Shown in pieces: positions 50,242 through 61,912 of a stretch of DNA of 64,000 nucleotides. Within the stretch, counting starts at the first letter, position 1. Every line of letters begins with the position of its first letter. The notes below the pieces were generated by a model, which worked only from the letters and a program-made list of their open reading frames with translations, searched no databases and was not told the origin of the DNA. This stretch comes from Drechslerella dactyloides (lineage: Eukaryota > Ascomycota > Orbiliomycetes > Orbiliales > Orbiliaceae), in contig JAGTWJ010000002.1 of assembly GCA_020064725.1 (NCBI GenBank), forward strand, positions 2,232,001 through 2,296,000, given 5' to 3'. The position numbers and the translations under genes are program-made.

Positions 50242-53200
50242 CTAATCTAGAGGTGACTTGGTTGATGAGAATTTGAATATGAGGAACTGACCCGACCTAC
50301 ACCCAAAGGCAACAGTATTTGACCTGACAGATCTCACATCAAAATCAGGCCGATACTCTGCTGGTAGCCAAATTATATTCTGACCATTCCACGTGATCCA
50401 CATACCATCGGCACGTATTCCATAGCCGCAATATTGAGGCTTTTCATGAGCAGTTGCTGCTCGCGCTGTATTTGATTCTGACGACGCATCCCAGCGGATA
50501 GCACCTATATCAGTTAGGAGATACGAACCGGTAGCATCGAACGCCAAAGTATGAAACTTTACAACACTCTCATGCTCAAGTATCCGGAGGCAGGCGCCGC
50601 TACTTATGTGCCAAATTCTAATCGTTTTATCATGTGATGTTGATGCCACTTGTGTAGCGTTAGATGAGACAGCGACCGAGGTGACGAACGATTTGTGGCC
50701 TTCCAGTATTTTAGTATCTGGACGAACGCCACTCAGGTCCCAAACCCCGATTTTGCCGTCATTGAGCCCTAATACTACCCATGTCACATCACCTGAGCAC
50801 GCAAATGTGGTGACATAATCTTTTGTGTTGGGTTGATGAGCCGTATCGAAGGCGTCGCCTACACGAAACGTCGTGGCGCAGGTGTGATTGCTTGTCGTCC
50901 GGGAGCTGCGATCACCTAGTATATTCCAAATCTGGACTCTCCCCTTGGATAGTAAATATACCATTTTTTTTAGATCATGCGAGATGGCAACCCGGCAGTC
51001 CTTATACGAATCGGCATCGTCATCGTCATCCTCGCTAGAATCATCTGGACGACTAAATCGCCGGCTACAGAAGCGACCGCTGATGTCCCGGCTATCGATT
51101 TTGGTATTGTCCCATGAAATCGATATTATGCGGGTGCTATCAGGCGAGAAGGCAATATATCGGATCGAGGTGCTAAAAGGAGTGAAACTGCAGAGGCGGT
51201 CGCCGCCGTTTGCACTCCAGACAGAAATTTCGTCGTTGACGGCCGCGATCGAAACGCTCGAAACTGAGGCTAGCCAGTCGCCGTTATCTGAGAGGACAAG
51301 GTGGCGAAATCGCGCACGCATTATCGAAGATGGAGGGGGATCTATATTCCTAGCGATGCTGAGGTTTCCATAGAAGGTGCTGTCGGGAACTTCCCAGATC
51401 CTAATTGTTCTATCCTGTGATCCTGATACTACCCTCTTTCTGTCTCTTGAGAAGGCGACTGAGTTGACATTGCCTTTGTGGCCGTCATATGTTCCAAGGC
51501 AGGAACCAGTCCTAACATCCCAAATCTGAATTATATTCCTAGATGTTGATACTAGGAGCATGTCGTCATCCGAGAAAGCGATCTTGCTGGATAAAATCGT
51601 CCATCGCAAGTGACGGCGATCAAACCGTTTTACAACGGCTTCGTCCTCGATATCCCAAAGCTCGATTGCTTTCCTGAATCCTGATGCTAGTCTCGTGCCA
51701 TCACTCGAGAAAGCGATCGAGCGTACATGACCGTGCGTGCTCTCGAATGTTTTGAGGCAGGCACAGCTGTCAGCATTCCATATCTTAATTACCCCATCAA
51801 GTCCTCCTGATGCTATCAGTGTGTCGTCATGCGACCAAGCAATCACGTTGACTTTATTTTCGTGGCCTATGAGCCGCTTGATCCCAGTATCGCTAGTAGG
51901 ATCATGGATCTCAATCGTATTGTTAGATAAATTAATCTCTACTATAATTCGCTTATCATCGTAATGCGAGGATATAGTTGGCTTGACCCGATAGTCGCAA
52001 TTGACTATTGTCTTGAGACATGCGCCATTGCCAGCATCCCAGACCTTCAACGTTTTATCCCACGATTTCGATATCACCTGCGTGCCGCTATGCGAGAAGG
52101 CGACCTCTTCAACCTCCGAATCGTGACCCTCGAGCGTTTGTAGGCAGGCACCCCAATATTCTTCCACGGATGGCTTCGTGGTAATCCAGTCCGGCTCCTC
52201 GTTTTGGAAAAGAGTTCGTATTAGGCTGCCGGTTGGACAGAATAGAAGAGCCGACGAATATGTTTGCAGCGGGGCATTCTCGATGGCGTTCCTGCTATAT
52301 AAAACAAACCGGTGTGCATCACGGATCAAACGGAGAAGATTCGACCCGGATAATTTTTCCTGCGTTATATAAGCGATTAGCATACACCAGCTGTGTTTCT
52401 GATTCGATACAAGAACTAACTTCAACTAAATCGACGAGCTTCGCTACTGCCGATATGCCGTCCGAAATGCCTTTTATGAGACTTAGGGCCTCTACCCAGT
52501 GAAGAAAATGGTGCCTCAGGAAGACATCAATGGCGCCGTTATCGCACAGGCCCGCTTCGTCAAAGTCACTTTCCATCTCGCAAAGGTGGTCAACCCAATA
52601 AACGCAGGCATAACGAACTAAGGCGAGTGGGTCTGGTTGCGGGGGTTTAACGTCGTCAATAGAATAGCCTGGGTGCCGTAAACCATAGATATCCCTTCGC
52701 AGCGTCCCATTCATGGCCTGAATGGAACATTCGATCATCTTCTGCTGACTCTCAATGCGCCAATCTGGGAACGCCTTGACGCTTTTGGACCCCACAAGGT
52801 AATCCTTTGCGGATTGATGAACAAATAAGATTGTGCGCCCTCGAAGTCTTAAGAAAGAGCCACAAAACTCTATGGTCTCTGTCATATATTCGTCATCGTC
52901 GGAGGCACCATCGGGTAATTCGACAAAACATGCTAGTTCTTCCAGCGAGATGGGCCGACATACAACCGAAATGACGGCCAGTACCCTTGTGCAGGTATCA
53001 GCACAGTCTGAACTGTAGATAGTGCCCAGCATCCGCTTGTAAACTGCATCGAGCCCAGACGGAAATGACTTCACCGTCTCCAGGGCGTGGTATCGCCTTA
53101 TATCACGGAGTCTCTCGCAGACCAAAGCTACCCAGAGGAAGGTGTCCTGTGCATTGCACGATAAGTAGCGCTGTATAGCGTCCCGTGTATTAATATCGTA

Positions 53201-54306
53201 CTTCTGTCGTCTTGCGAGATAGCTAACTTTGAGCTCGATATATTTTGCGACGGCGGTGGAGACGGATTTCTCGTTCAGCTCGAGACACAGCTTTACTTTC
53301 TGCGTTGCGGCTTCGAGATCCTTCTCAATGCTCGGCCAGTTGCGACTGGAAACAATCCACTTGACGCGTGAGCTTGCGCTTGTGGACGATTGCACGATGA
53401 AACGAAGAAGCTCGGATAGATCTGTTCTGCACTCGTCAAGTGCGTCGACAATCAAGTAAGTGTTTTTCAGGGTTGAGTCCTGCAGGATATTGTTGAATAT
53501 TTCGGATAAGGCGAACCAGGCATTAACGTTGTCCTCGAATAGCTTTTTGCCCGCACGATCGTACCTCTCGCGCACATGTGAGATAAGATTCGGCTGTTCC
53601 TCTACAAGCAGGTAAATTAACCCGCGTAGGACAGCTGTGGCAGTGTTGATGCGCTCGTCGGTAGCCTGACAGAAAAAGAACGAGACGGTATTTCGTGTGG
53701 TTTGGGTAGGGTTTATATCGGTTTCGTTCCCGAGACCAGTATCAGTGACGGTCGAGGACTCGAGGCGACTGACACTGCTAATGGGAGTTTTCCGCAATTC
53801 GTCGATAATGCCGCAGAGTAACATCGTTTTACCCTTGCCCGGATCGCCCTTGATCCAGAGCAGTCGACTCTGTTCATCGTCGTGCCATCTTTGAAATTCG
53901 TCGTTCTCAAGTATCCATTGATAAACGTCCGAGAGTAGCCCATCTCGTGTGCTTTCGATACGCCTCTTGTCATCGCGGGGGTCTGTTAAACGTAGGTCTG
54001 TCAGACAGCGGCTGTTTTGCGATCTTTCATAATCATTCTGCCCCCCTATCGACATTCTGGCTATTAGTGATGCTACTAAAGGAGCAAATTAAAAGAAGTC
54101 GTCCATTGCATACCAATGACCAGATCTCTTCCCACACTGAAGTTCCCGGAGCCGCAGTTTTGAATGCCCTGCCCGGAAAGATTAGCTGACAAAGAGGTCC
54201 TCTCCTCAGTCGATGTTAGTGCGGATCGCTTGCTCGGCCTGTGCGTTCCTGCTGTGGAGATGGGGAACTCCGGGCTAGCTCGACGCTTGTTCGAGTCAGT
54301 ATTCAT
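50242..54306 (-). CDS. NACHT-WD40 NLR-type STAND protein with N-terminal amyloid-like motif
   Basis: Fungal NOD-like receptor of the HET-E/NWD class. Exons 54114-54306, 52421-54060 and 50242-52359; introns 53 bp and 61 bp (branch TGCTAAT); 1316 aa. Exon 1 encodes 64 residues ending in GQGIQNCGSGNFSVGRDL. Next come the linker DLRLTDPRDDKRRIE and NACHT with P-loop GDPGKGKT (about 136-143) and Walker B LIVDALDEC (about 267-275). Helical STAND segments run to about 650, including LRDAHRF-like LIRDAHRF and NAPLQTYSSALLF. About 9-10 WD40 repeats fill residues about 680-1270, with SWDKTLKVWD, GLDGVIKIWN, SQDRTIRIWE and SHDKTIRIWH. The repeats differ well from each other, unlike the near-identical repeats of HET-E. 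Acceptor 54061 is preferred; an alternative at 54076 is also in frame. Divergent from the PNP_UDP gene. Role in non-self recognition or programmed cell death is inferred from the family. Confidence 0.92.
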
Positions 54307-54693
54307 GGCGGTGTTCCATCGAATGAATAAAGCATATGCGTCGTTGAATTGTGAACATCGTTCGGGAGCTACTGAGAATTGAACCTCGCGACCTGCGCAG
54401 CGAGGCTGAGCGTTCAAACCGGAACTCCACGAATAACAACAATAGCCAAGACAGACTTGTTTGCTTACCCCGCACCTGCCCTTCGACCTGGATCCTGAGA
54501 ATAATATTCCGGCTTGAGCTTGAGGCTCAAATTCCCAAAGTAAATAAATACTTACTTAGTACCAGCCTGGAAACCGAATATATACTGAATCCAAGCTCTC
54601 ACTATTGCAACAGAGCTGTTCCCACACTGGAGACTTTATATCTGTATTTCAGGACTCATATAATCATACAATTATCCCAGGCTGAATACGGCC
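54307..54693. promoter_or_regulatory. Shared promoter region of the NLR/PNP pair
   Basis: 387 bp separate the two opposite start codons, so the two genes can share control elements. No motif is assigned. The part near 54,366-54,430 looks faintly tRNA-like on the minus strand but does not fold as a tRNA. Confidence 0.55.
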
Positions 54694-55821
54694 ATGATGT
54701 CGAGTAGTGACCTTAAGCTCTCGAAGCGGTACACGTACGATGACTATACAGTCGCAGTAATCAGCGCGATGGAGTTCGAGATGAGCGCGGTTCGCTACAT
54801 GCTTGACGACGAACATCCCTCTCTGCCACCGAAAGAAGGAGACCCGAATAAATACTTCCTCGGAGACCTCGGCGGCCACAATGTCGTCCTCGCATGGCTG
54901 CCCGAAAAACAAGGGAAAAGCGCCGCAGCACATGTAGCCGCAAATCTACAGCGCTCGTTCCCCTCCGTCATGTGGCGACTTTTCGTCGGCATCGGAGGAG
55001 GGGCACCTAGTGGTAACCACGATATCCGCCTAGGTGATGTTGTGGTCAGTAAACCAAGTGGTCAGCATAACGGCATCGTTCAGTACGACCTAGGGAAGCA
55101 GACCGAGGATGGGTTCACATCGAAAGGGATACTAGTACCGCAGCCCTCCGCCCTCGTACTTGTCGTGGACGCCATGATTTCCAACCAGCGCGCCAACCGA
55201 ACGAATGTGAATCAATATCTATTAGAGTTCTTTAGAAAGAATGAAGGTATTTACTACAGGCGTCCATCGAACGAACCTGATCACCTCTACCAAGAAGATT
55301 GCAAACACAACCCCGCACACTCAACATGCGTGGGATGCGACCATTCAAAAATCCAAGCTCGACCGCCTCGTCAATCCGAACACCCGGAGATACATTACGG
55401 ACTAGTTGCTTCAGGAGACTCTGTCATAAAGAATACCGCCAGAAAGAAGGAGATTATCCAACAGTTCGGTGATGTCCTCTGTTTCGAGATGGAAGTGGCC
55501 GGCGTTGCTACCGAGCTCCCTTGCATCACTATTCGCGGCATATCCGACTACGCAGACTCCCACAAGAACGACAGGTGGCATATGTACGCCGCCGCAACCG
55601 CTGCTGCAACCGCTAAGGAGCTACTTTCACATCTCGACATTGATTCGAAGAAGCAGTCGGCCGATGCCCTGGCTAACCCTATACCCGGAACGTACGTTAA
55701 TCACGTTAAGTTTGAAGGCACCGGATTTCAAAACGTGGGCTCAGGAAATATTTCCATCGGAGGAAATTCCTACATCAGTAGCGGCCAATATAGCCCCGCG
55801 GATCGAACCTACGCAAGATGA
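54694..55821 (+). CDS. Nucleoside phosphorylase-fold (PNP_UDP) protein with C-terminal amyloid-like motif
   Basis: Single exon, 375 aa. Residues about 15-320 form a PNP/MTA-nucleosidase fold: YTVAVISAMEFEMSAVRYML at the start, FVGIGGGAPS (phosphate-loop region, about 107), IRLGDVVVS, then GLVASGDSVIK and CFEMEVAGVATELPCITIRGISDYAD (about 263-288), which holds the Met-Glu that binds ribose and the catalytic-type Asp. A C-x-H...C-x2-C-x-H segment (CKHNPAHSTCVGCDH), common in fungal PNP_UDP proteins, precedes it. The last 40 residues lie outside the enzyme and contain GTGFQNVGSGNISIGG (342-357), matching the N-terminus of the divergent NLR. In many fungal NLRs a PNP_UDP domain is fused in front of NACHT; here it is a separate protein. 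Likely role: NLR-controlled effector that cleaves a nucleoside or nucleotide; substrate unknown. Confidence 0.9.
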   Translation: MMSSSDLKLSKRYTYDDYTVAVISAMEFEMSAVRYMLDDEHPSLPPKEGDPNKYFLGDLGGHNVVLAWLPEKQGKSAAAHVAANLQRSFPSVMWRLFVGIGGGAPSGNHDIRLGDVVVSKPSGQHNGIVQYDLGKQTEDGFTSKGILVPQPSALVLVVDAMISNQRANRTNVNQYLLEFFRKNEGIYYRRPSNEPDHLYQEDCKHNPAHSTCVGCDHSKIQARPPRQSEHPEIHYGLVASGDSVIKNTARKKEIIQQFGDVLCFEMEVAGVATELPCITIRGISDYADSHKNDRWHMYAAATAAATAKELLSHLDIDSKKQSADALANPIPGTYVNHVKFEGTGFQNVGSGNISIGGNSYISSGQYSPADRTYAR

Positions 55822-56686
55822 CGAAACTAAGTGTATGTTTCGACGATGCAATTGCGGCAAAGGTTGTATAGAGTACGCCCCTTTGGTGTTGATGATGAAC
55901 AGCCTCGTAGGTCACAGGGTGGGTGGACACCAGATCAACGGGACGGACGCTGCGAGACCAGGGACGGATACTGAGATAAATCTTGACGAGCAGACAGTAG
56001 GATCTGTATTCTTGAAATAGCCGTTATAGACCAAGTTAGTTACAACACTGAAGCTCAAATAAACACGTTTAGATTTATGGGCTTGTATAATTGATTATTT
56101 CGGATTTTGATCTACTCTAGACCTCATAACTTTTTTTTTTTAAGTTTCATTTACATTTTTTAGAACTCTAAAATAATATTTATCCTGTTATTGAACACTG
56201 ATTGTACATACGTATGCATACCTAGGTACTATCCATGGCAGCTAGCTGTCCTGTTCGATCCGGCCTCAATTGGACATAAGACTTATAGATTATCGAAGGT
56301 GTAAGATTGCATATGTATACATACTTATATATTATCCGTATGGTAGAATTTCTATGTGTAAGCAAAAGAGCGGCCGGGGTCTGTGCGCGTCTATATCTAT
56401 AAGGTCGTAGGCTAGAGCTCGCGCGAAATGTTGGTGTTGGCTGTTTGTTGTATTTTGCACCTGCCGGAGACTGCAGCTGCCGTCGCGTCGCCGGAACTCA
56501 CTAAACACCAACCCTGAGCTCATCCCAAACCAAACAGAACATGCATTCGAAGAGCCGCTCGTCGAAATACCAACCTTGTCTACTACACGATTCCAACCGG
56601 TACCGAAATACGAGTCGCGGCGCTCCTCCATTTTCTACGATCCACGCAGTCTCTCAGCTGGCGAGCCGGCCAGCTTTACACTCGCC
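55822..56686. other. Intergenic region
   Basis: AT-rich at 56,040-56,350. On the plus strand the frame of the next gene is open from about 56,411 up to its ATG but has no in-frame ATG there, so an additional 5' exon cannot be excluded. Confidence 0.5.
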
Positions 56687-58705
56687 ATGCCGTTCGGCTC
56701 GTCCAACGTGCAGCTCGCGGCCGCCGAGAAGCTGCAGGCCGATGCCCGCGCCGCGTACCGAAAAGGCAACTACCAGCTCGCCATCGACAAGTTTACAGAG
56801 GTAGACACCACGCGATTTGTTACAAGAAACGTTGTGCGCAGGTTGCTAATTGAAGCGTGGTATGTACTGCAGGCAATGGACATGCAGCCGCCCATTATGA
56901 TGGCCCTGCTGGACGGACGAGCGGCGGCATACGAGAAGGCCGAGCGGCCCAAGTTGGCGCTGAAGGACGCGAAGACGATGATGGGATACGAGAAGGCGAA
57001 CCCAAAGGTGCCTACTATCCACTACTTCCCTGCGAAATAGCTAGGGAGCCCCGTATACGAGCACGAGGACGCGGCTGATCATTGGCTTGGTGGAGGTACA
57101 GGGCTATCTACGCGCGGGCAAGGTTCTCCATTTGATGGATAAACCCTCCGTGGCAATCGACATCTACAAGCTCGGTCTCAAGCACGTCGCACCATCGGAC
57201 CCGAACGTCGGCTTACTAAAGGGCATCCTCGACAAGGCCGTTGCGAAGCAGACGACCGCATCGCAGGCTGCTGCTGTCAAAAACCGCTACGATCCTATGC
57301 AAGTCCTCCCGCTCGAGCTTCTCGAAATGGTCCTCCAGAACCTTACTTTCCGCGCCATCGTTGCTCTGCAACGCGTCTCACGCGTCTGGCATGCCGTGAT
57401 ATCGGGGAATGCGCGTTTCTGGACAACGCTCGACTTTACGGGCGCCCGCAAGCCGGTGGGGAAGACGGCGCTGAAAAAGTACATCTCCCAATCAAAGTAT
57501 GCGCTTACACGGGCGGTCGTCAACCGGATCCAGGGCTTCAGCGACACCACGCTTGTGGATATGGTCACGATGTGCAAGGAGCTGGAGTACCTAAAGTTGA
57601 TGGATGGGTTCTTCGGGAGCTCGCTGACGCATGCGGTTGGGCTGGCGAGGAGTCTAAGGGTGTTGGTGCTGCGATGCCAGATTCCGTATGGGACGCTAGA
57701 AGGACTGCTGGGCCCGGAGATGGTGCTGGAGGAGCTTGAGTGCTGGCAGTTGGGACCGGTGAGAGTGAGATCTGAGATGAAGTTTGGCAACCGGGAGCCG
57801 TGTCGGTCACTGAAGAGGTTGTTGATAAACTTTGCGGATCCAGATGGGAAGGATTCAGATCGCAGGGTGGCATTGGTATGCTCGACTTCGACGAATCCAT
57901 TATGCATGCACGGGACTACGGAGGGCTAACGGAGATTGGTCTACAGGACGAGCTTGTCGCAGCACTACCGAATGTCGAGGAACTACAGCTGAATAAAATC
58001 GCTTGCATTGGGACAGGGGTGATTGACATGACCTCACTGAGCAAGCTGCGGGTATTCGCGTGCCGGCACTCCAGGTTCATCGAGAAGCAGATCACATACC
58101 CGCCATCGCTGCAGGTGCTCGACCTCGCCAACAGCTCTACCGTACTAACAGATATGGCCATCGCTGCCGCAGTCGCTTCAGACGACCAGCCGGACCTACG
58201 GCCCCCGCAGGCCGGTCTGCGAAGGCTGAATTTGACTAAGACGCGCGTACCGCTGGCTCTCCTGCATCTTCTGTTACCCCCCGGCGACGCCGGTGCGTTG
58301 ACTCACCTGCGTGTCGGCTGGTCTAGAGACGTCGGCTTTGCGCAATTGTACGACGGATATTTTTCGCACAACGCGCTGGCCGCACTGGAAGAACTCTCCG
58401 TCGAAGGTGACTACGAATTCCGCGACTCATCACTGCCGACACTGTACCCGCTGCCGGGAATCAAGCGGGTGAACTTCTCATGGACATCCGTGACAAGCAG
58501 CGGGGTGTGGCGATTCCTGCGCAGCAGCAAGAGTGCGGAGGCGGGTGTACTCGAGGAGATGGTGTTGAACGGTCGGGAAAGGATGTCAGAGGACGTGAAG
58601 GCGCTTGCGACGACGGCAGGGGTGCGGATTGTGCAGGTGCCTGAAGGGAGCAGAGAATGGCAGGTGATGCAAGGCGAGGACGCGGGGCCGTTCGCGCGGG
58701 TGTAA
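56687..58705 (+). CDS. TPR / F-box / LRR protein (Pof3/Dia2 type)
   Basis: Substrate receptor of an SCF ubiquitin ligase; the yeast relatives Dia2 and Pof3 act in replication and genome stability. Four exons: 56687-56800, 56873-57007, 57102-57875 and 57947-58705, giving 593 aa. N-terminal TPRs lie at about 1-120 (ADARAAYRKGNYQLAIDKFTEAM, ALLDGRAAAYEKAERPKLALKDAKTMM, GYLRAGKVLHLMDKPSVAIDIYKLGL). The F-box is at about 150-195 (LPLELLEMVLQNLTFRAIVALQRVSRVWHAVI). Divergent leucine-rich repeats extend from about 245 to the end. The order TPR, F-box, LRR is diagnostic of Pof3/Dia2. The 71 bp third intron has branch GGGCTAAC and acceptor CTACAG. ATG 56687 is the first in frame and directly precedes the TPRs. 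Confidence 0.88.
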
Positions 58706-59528
58706 CACAAAATTCTGTGTCATATTACAGGTACAGATTAGGTATGGTATTGGGGAGTCAGGATGATTCGGTTTGGCGTTCTAGTGTCGATTTCGATGTT
58801 TCTTGTTTATGTATTGTATTCTACGAATGTTCGAAGCGCATGTACTAGTAGGATAGAGTTTTGCTCTGAGATTGTGAAATGGCATGCAAGGTTCGCAGAA
58901 GGCCGAGCTCGACAATAAACCGGGCCGCCACAATCTAAAGTAACGTAAGTGCATCTTGGCTCTCCGGCTTGGTACCGAGTACGCAGGCCGACCCGCTGCC
59001 GCGGACACCGAAGGGCAACCAGAAAGACTTTTTCTCTCCGCGCAGCGTTTCGATTACATTACCTATTAGATTCTCGAACGCCGAGCTATTACTAATACCA
59101 TGTCTTGGTTCTTGCCTTCTTAGAGTTTCTTCGCAGGCTGAGCTGGGGTCCCGGCTGCCATGCTACCTAAGCCTGGTTACTCATAAACCGGGCGGTTGGA
59201 ACTCCGAGAATTGCATCCAGCAGGCGTATAAGTACGATTGTCGGGAATCAGTAAAAAGCGCACTTATTTGCCCGTCTCAGTGTAAGACACCTACGATATA
59301 ATATCGCCTCGTTCAGAGATAATTTCGCCAGCGGCCTCGGCGACCTAGCTACGGCCATCGATATGGATTTTGGAGTGCTATAACGTTATAGCCTCATACC
59401 CTCGCCCTTTGGCTCATTTATACAACATAATATTATTAATTTTCATATCCATCAACTATTAACTTATACAACCTTACCGTCATATCGTAATAGTATATAC
59501 TATTATTTTTAATTATCACATAGCGACG
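58706..59528. other. Intergenic region
   Basis: No gene recognised. AT-rich with repeated TATTATTA-like sequence at 59,400-59,520, just before the MFS start codon. Confidence 0.5.
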
Positions 59529-61912
59529 ATGAAGTGGCCTACTCTTCCGGCCTTCGTGACCGGCGGGCGCCGCGAGGGCGAACAGGCGCGCCGGCCGTTG
59601 TTTCTAGGCTTCCGGTCAAGCAAGGAGTTCATCATGGCGACAGTCACATTTGGGATATTTGTGGATATCCTGCTGTACTCGATTGTTGTGCCGGTGCTGT
59701 AAGTGAATATACAGACATATCCCTTATACTAGAGTGGCAGGTAGACTTGTATTGTGCCAGATGCTAATTGATAATTGTCGCTTTTCCAGTCCGTTTGCGC
59801 TGGTATCGCGGGCAAATGTGGACGAAGCGTCTGTGCAACGGTGGATCTCCGTCATGTTGGCGGTATACGGTGCCGGATTGCTAGTTGCTTCACGTAAGTA
59901 TTATACCATATTCCCTTCTCTGCGGCATAGAGATGCTGGGGTGAACATTCTTTACTTATGTGAATTGGTTTTCTATAGCGATATTTGGATATGTGGCAGG
60001 TTGGTAGCATAGTCCCGGGAAATTTGGACACGACGTTTCTGATTTTGATGCTGATGTTGACTCGCTTTGTGGGAATTTAGACCATACAAAATACCGCAGG
60101 TCCCCCTTCGTGAGTACTGATTCAATCAAGGAGTGTGTGTTATATTGTGGGATGCATGCTGATATGCGGCCTGTCTGCAGCTTTGGGGATTGATCCTGCT
60201 CGCGGCGTCAACAGCCATGTTTTGCGTCGGCAATAGCATTGCCGTTCTCGTTGTCGCTCGTCTCTTGCAGTGCGTATATATGTGCCCCGATGGCTCAGGC
60301 CGATAGGACGTCGTGTGTCTGGATATATCGTTAACGAAGACCGGTGATGTAGAGGAATGTCCGGCGGATGCATCTGGGTCGTTGGTGAGTTCCGTTATAT
60401 CCTTCCTTGATATATATGCATCTACTGCATCAACTTCGATTGCTAAACGTTATATTCCAATGGCAGGTCTGGCGCTGGTCATCGATACCGTGCCCGCGAA
60501 CGAGCAGTCGCAGTCTATGGGTTTTGTGGCCATCGGACTCACGGCCGGGTCCAGCTTGGGACCTCTCCTCGGCGGCGTCGTCTACGAAAAGGCCGGCTAC
60601 CTTGCTGTATTCATTCTGGCGTTTGGAGTGGTATGTAGATTCTGCCTTACCGTGATGCTTTTGGTGGATCGTATGGATCATGCATGCAACTGCTTACACG
60701 CTCCATCAAATGTGTATAGATCGGTGTCGACATCGTCATGCGTCTGCTGGTTATCGAGAAGTCTGCGGCGAGGCAATGGCTTCCTGAACCCCCCGCCGAC
60801 GCTAATCCCTCCGCCATTGAAGACCCGTCGAAGAAGAATGCAAACCCAGGCCAGACGATCCGCGAGGCGATGCTAAACAACTCAGATGCCACCGCTCGTG
60901 CTGGCCAGGAGTCCCGCATCCCGGCCATCATCCTGCTCCTCAAGGTTCCCCGCCAGCTCAATTCGATCTTCCTCACCGTCGTACTCGGCAGCATCTTCTC
61001 GGGCTTCGACGCCCTCCTGCCACTGCGCGTCAAGTACGTCTTCAATTTCAACGCTACCGCCGCCGGTCTTGTCTTCCTCGCCATCATCATACCCTCACTG
61101 TTAGCCCCGCTGCTTGGTCGCTTTTCAGATCGCTATGGTCCACGATGGTTCGTCGTCGGCGCCTTCTTCCTTGCCGGGCCGTTCTTTGTACTGCTGCGAC
61201 TGCCGTCACAGCCGGAGACGGGGCACATCGTGCTACTATGCGCATTGCTTGCGTGCATTGGCTTTGTCGTATCAGCAGCGATGCCCGGCGCCATGGGCGA
61301 GATCAGTGCGACGGTGATCGAGTACGAGAAGGAGAAACCTGGCGTGTTTGGCGAGCGGGGGGCTTTCGCACAAGCGTATGCTCTATTCAATATTGCGTAT
61401 TCGGGGGGCTCGGTGATCGGCCCGCTCTTGGGTGGGTTCCTGAACGATGCTGTTGGATGGAACAATGTCGTCTTGGTGTTCGGTGTGCTCTGCTTGTTCA
61501 CCTCCTTCGTTACAGTGAGTACTCCCATTTTACGTCACCCAGTATTTCCAAGTGTATACCTACCATACGGGTAGGTAAGTTGGTCAAATGGCTAGTCATG
61601 CTAACGAGTGCGTAGGTCTTTTATACCGGCGGCAAGATCACGAAGGACGAATTGCCGTGGAATGCGCTGAAGAAAAAGAGGGCAGTAGAGACGCAGGAAG
61701 CCGACGGTCAAGAGGCAAAGGAGGAGCCAGCAGTTGATGTGAAGCCATCAGAGCGTAAGAGCATCGAAGTTGTTCCAGCAAAAACCGAGGTTGAGATGGA
61801 ATCGTTGCCATCACCTGAACCTCAAGAAGCGACGACTGCGGCACCGTTGACTCTGTCGCCCGAACCTCAAGAGCCGGCCGATGCTATTGAGCCTGTCGCC
61901 AAGAAAATTTAA
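59529..61912 (+). CDS. Major facilitator superfamily transporter, vesicular-amine-transporter-like
   Basis: Nine exons: 59529-59698, 59790-59893, 59979-59999 (21 nt), 60081-60109 (29 nt), 60181-60269, 60353-60384, 60467-60630, 60720-61514 and 61616-61912, giving 566 aa. The membrane core has about 12 helices: helix 1 ATVTFGIFVDILLYSIVVPVLPFAL, the motif-A-like loop PIFGYVADHTKYRRSPF, WGLILLAASTAMFCVGN, VVGLALVIDTVPANEQSQSMGFVAIGLTAGSSLGPLLGG (motif C-like), and a C-terminal half with FSDRYGPRWFVVGAF and IAYSGGSVIGPLLGGFLND. A long hydrophilic loop (about 230-280) separates the halves. The last 85 residues are an acidic, Pro/Glu-rich cytosolic tail. It most resembles the SLC18/VMAT-like group of fungal drug:H+ antiporters; the substrate is not predictable. 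Two exons under 30 nt cover the motif-A loop. Confidence 0.88.

Noticed and set aside
52360..52420. A 28-bp intron in the NLR gene (GTGTATGC to AACGCAG)
   Set aside because: It would also keep the frame, but 28 bp is below the usual minimum for fungal introns; the 61-bp intron with the same acceptor and a proper GTTAGT donor fits the family sequence better.
54366..54440. tRNA-like sequence on the minus strand (GGTTCAATTC with a partly pairing acceptor)
   Set aside because: The T stem pairs at only two to three of five positions and the total length between the acceptor arms is about 64 nt, too short for a tRNA.
55823..56020. Continuation of the PNP_UDP gene into a Cys-containing frame after its stop
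   Set aside because: It needs a frame change without a convincing splice pair, and the enzyme and motif are complete before the stop.
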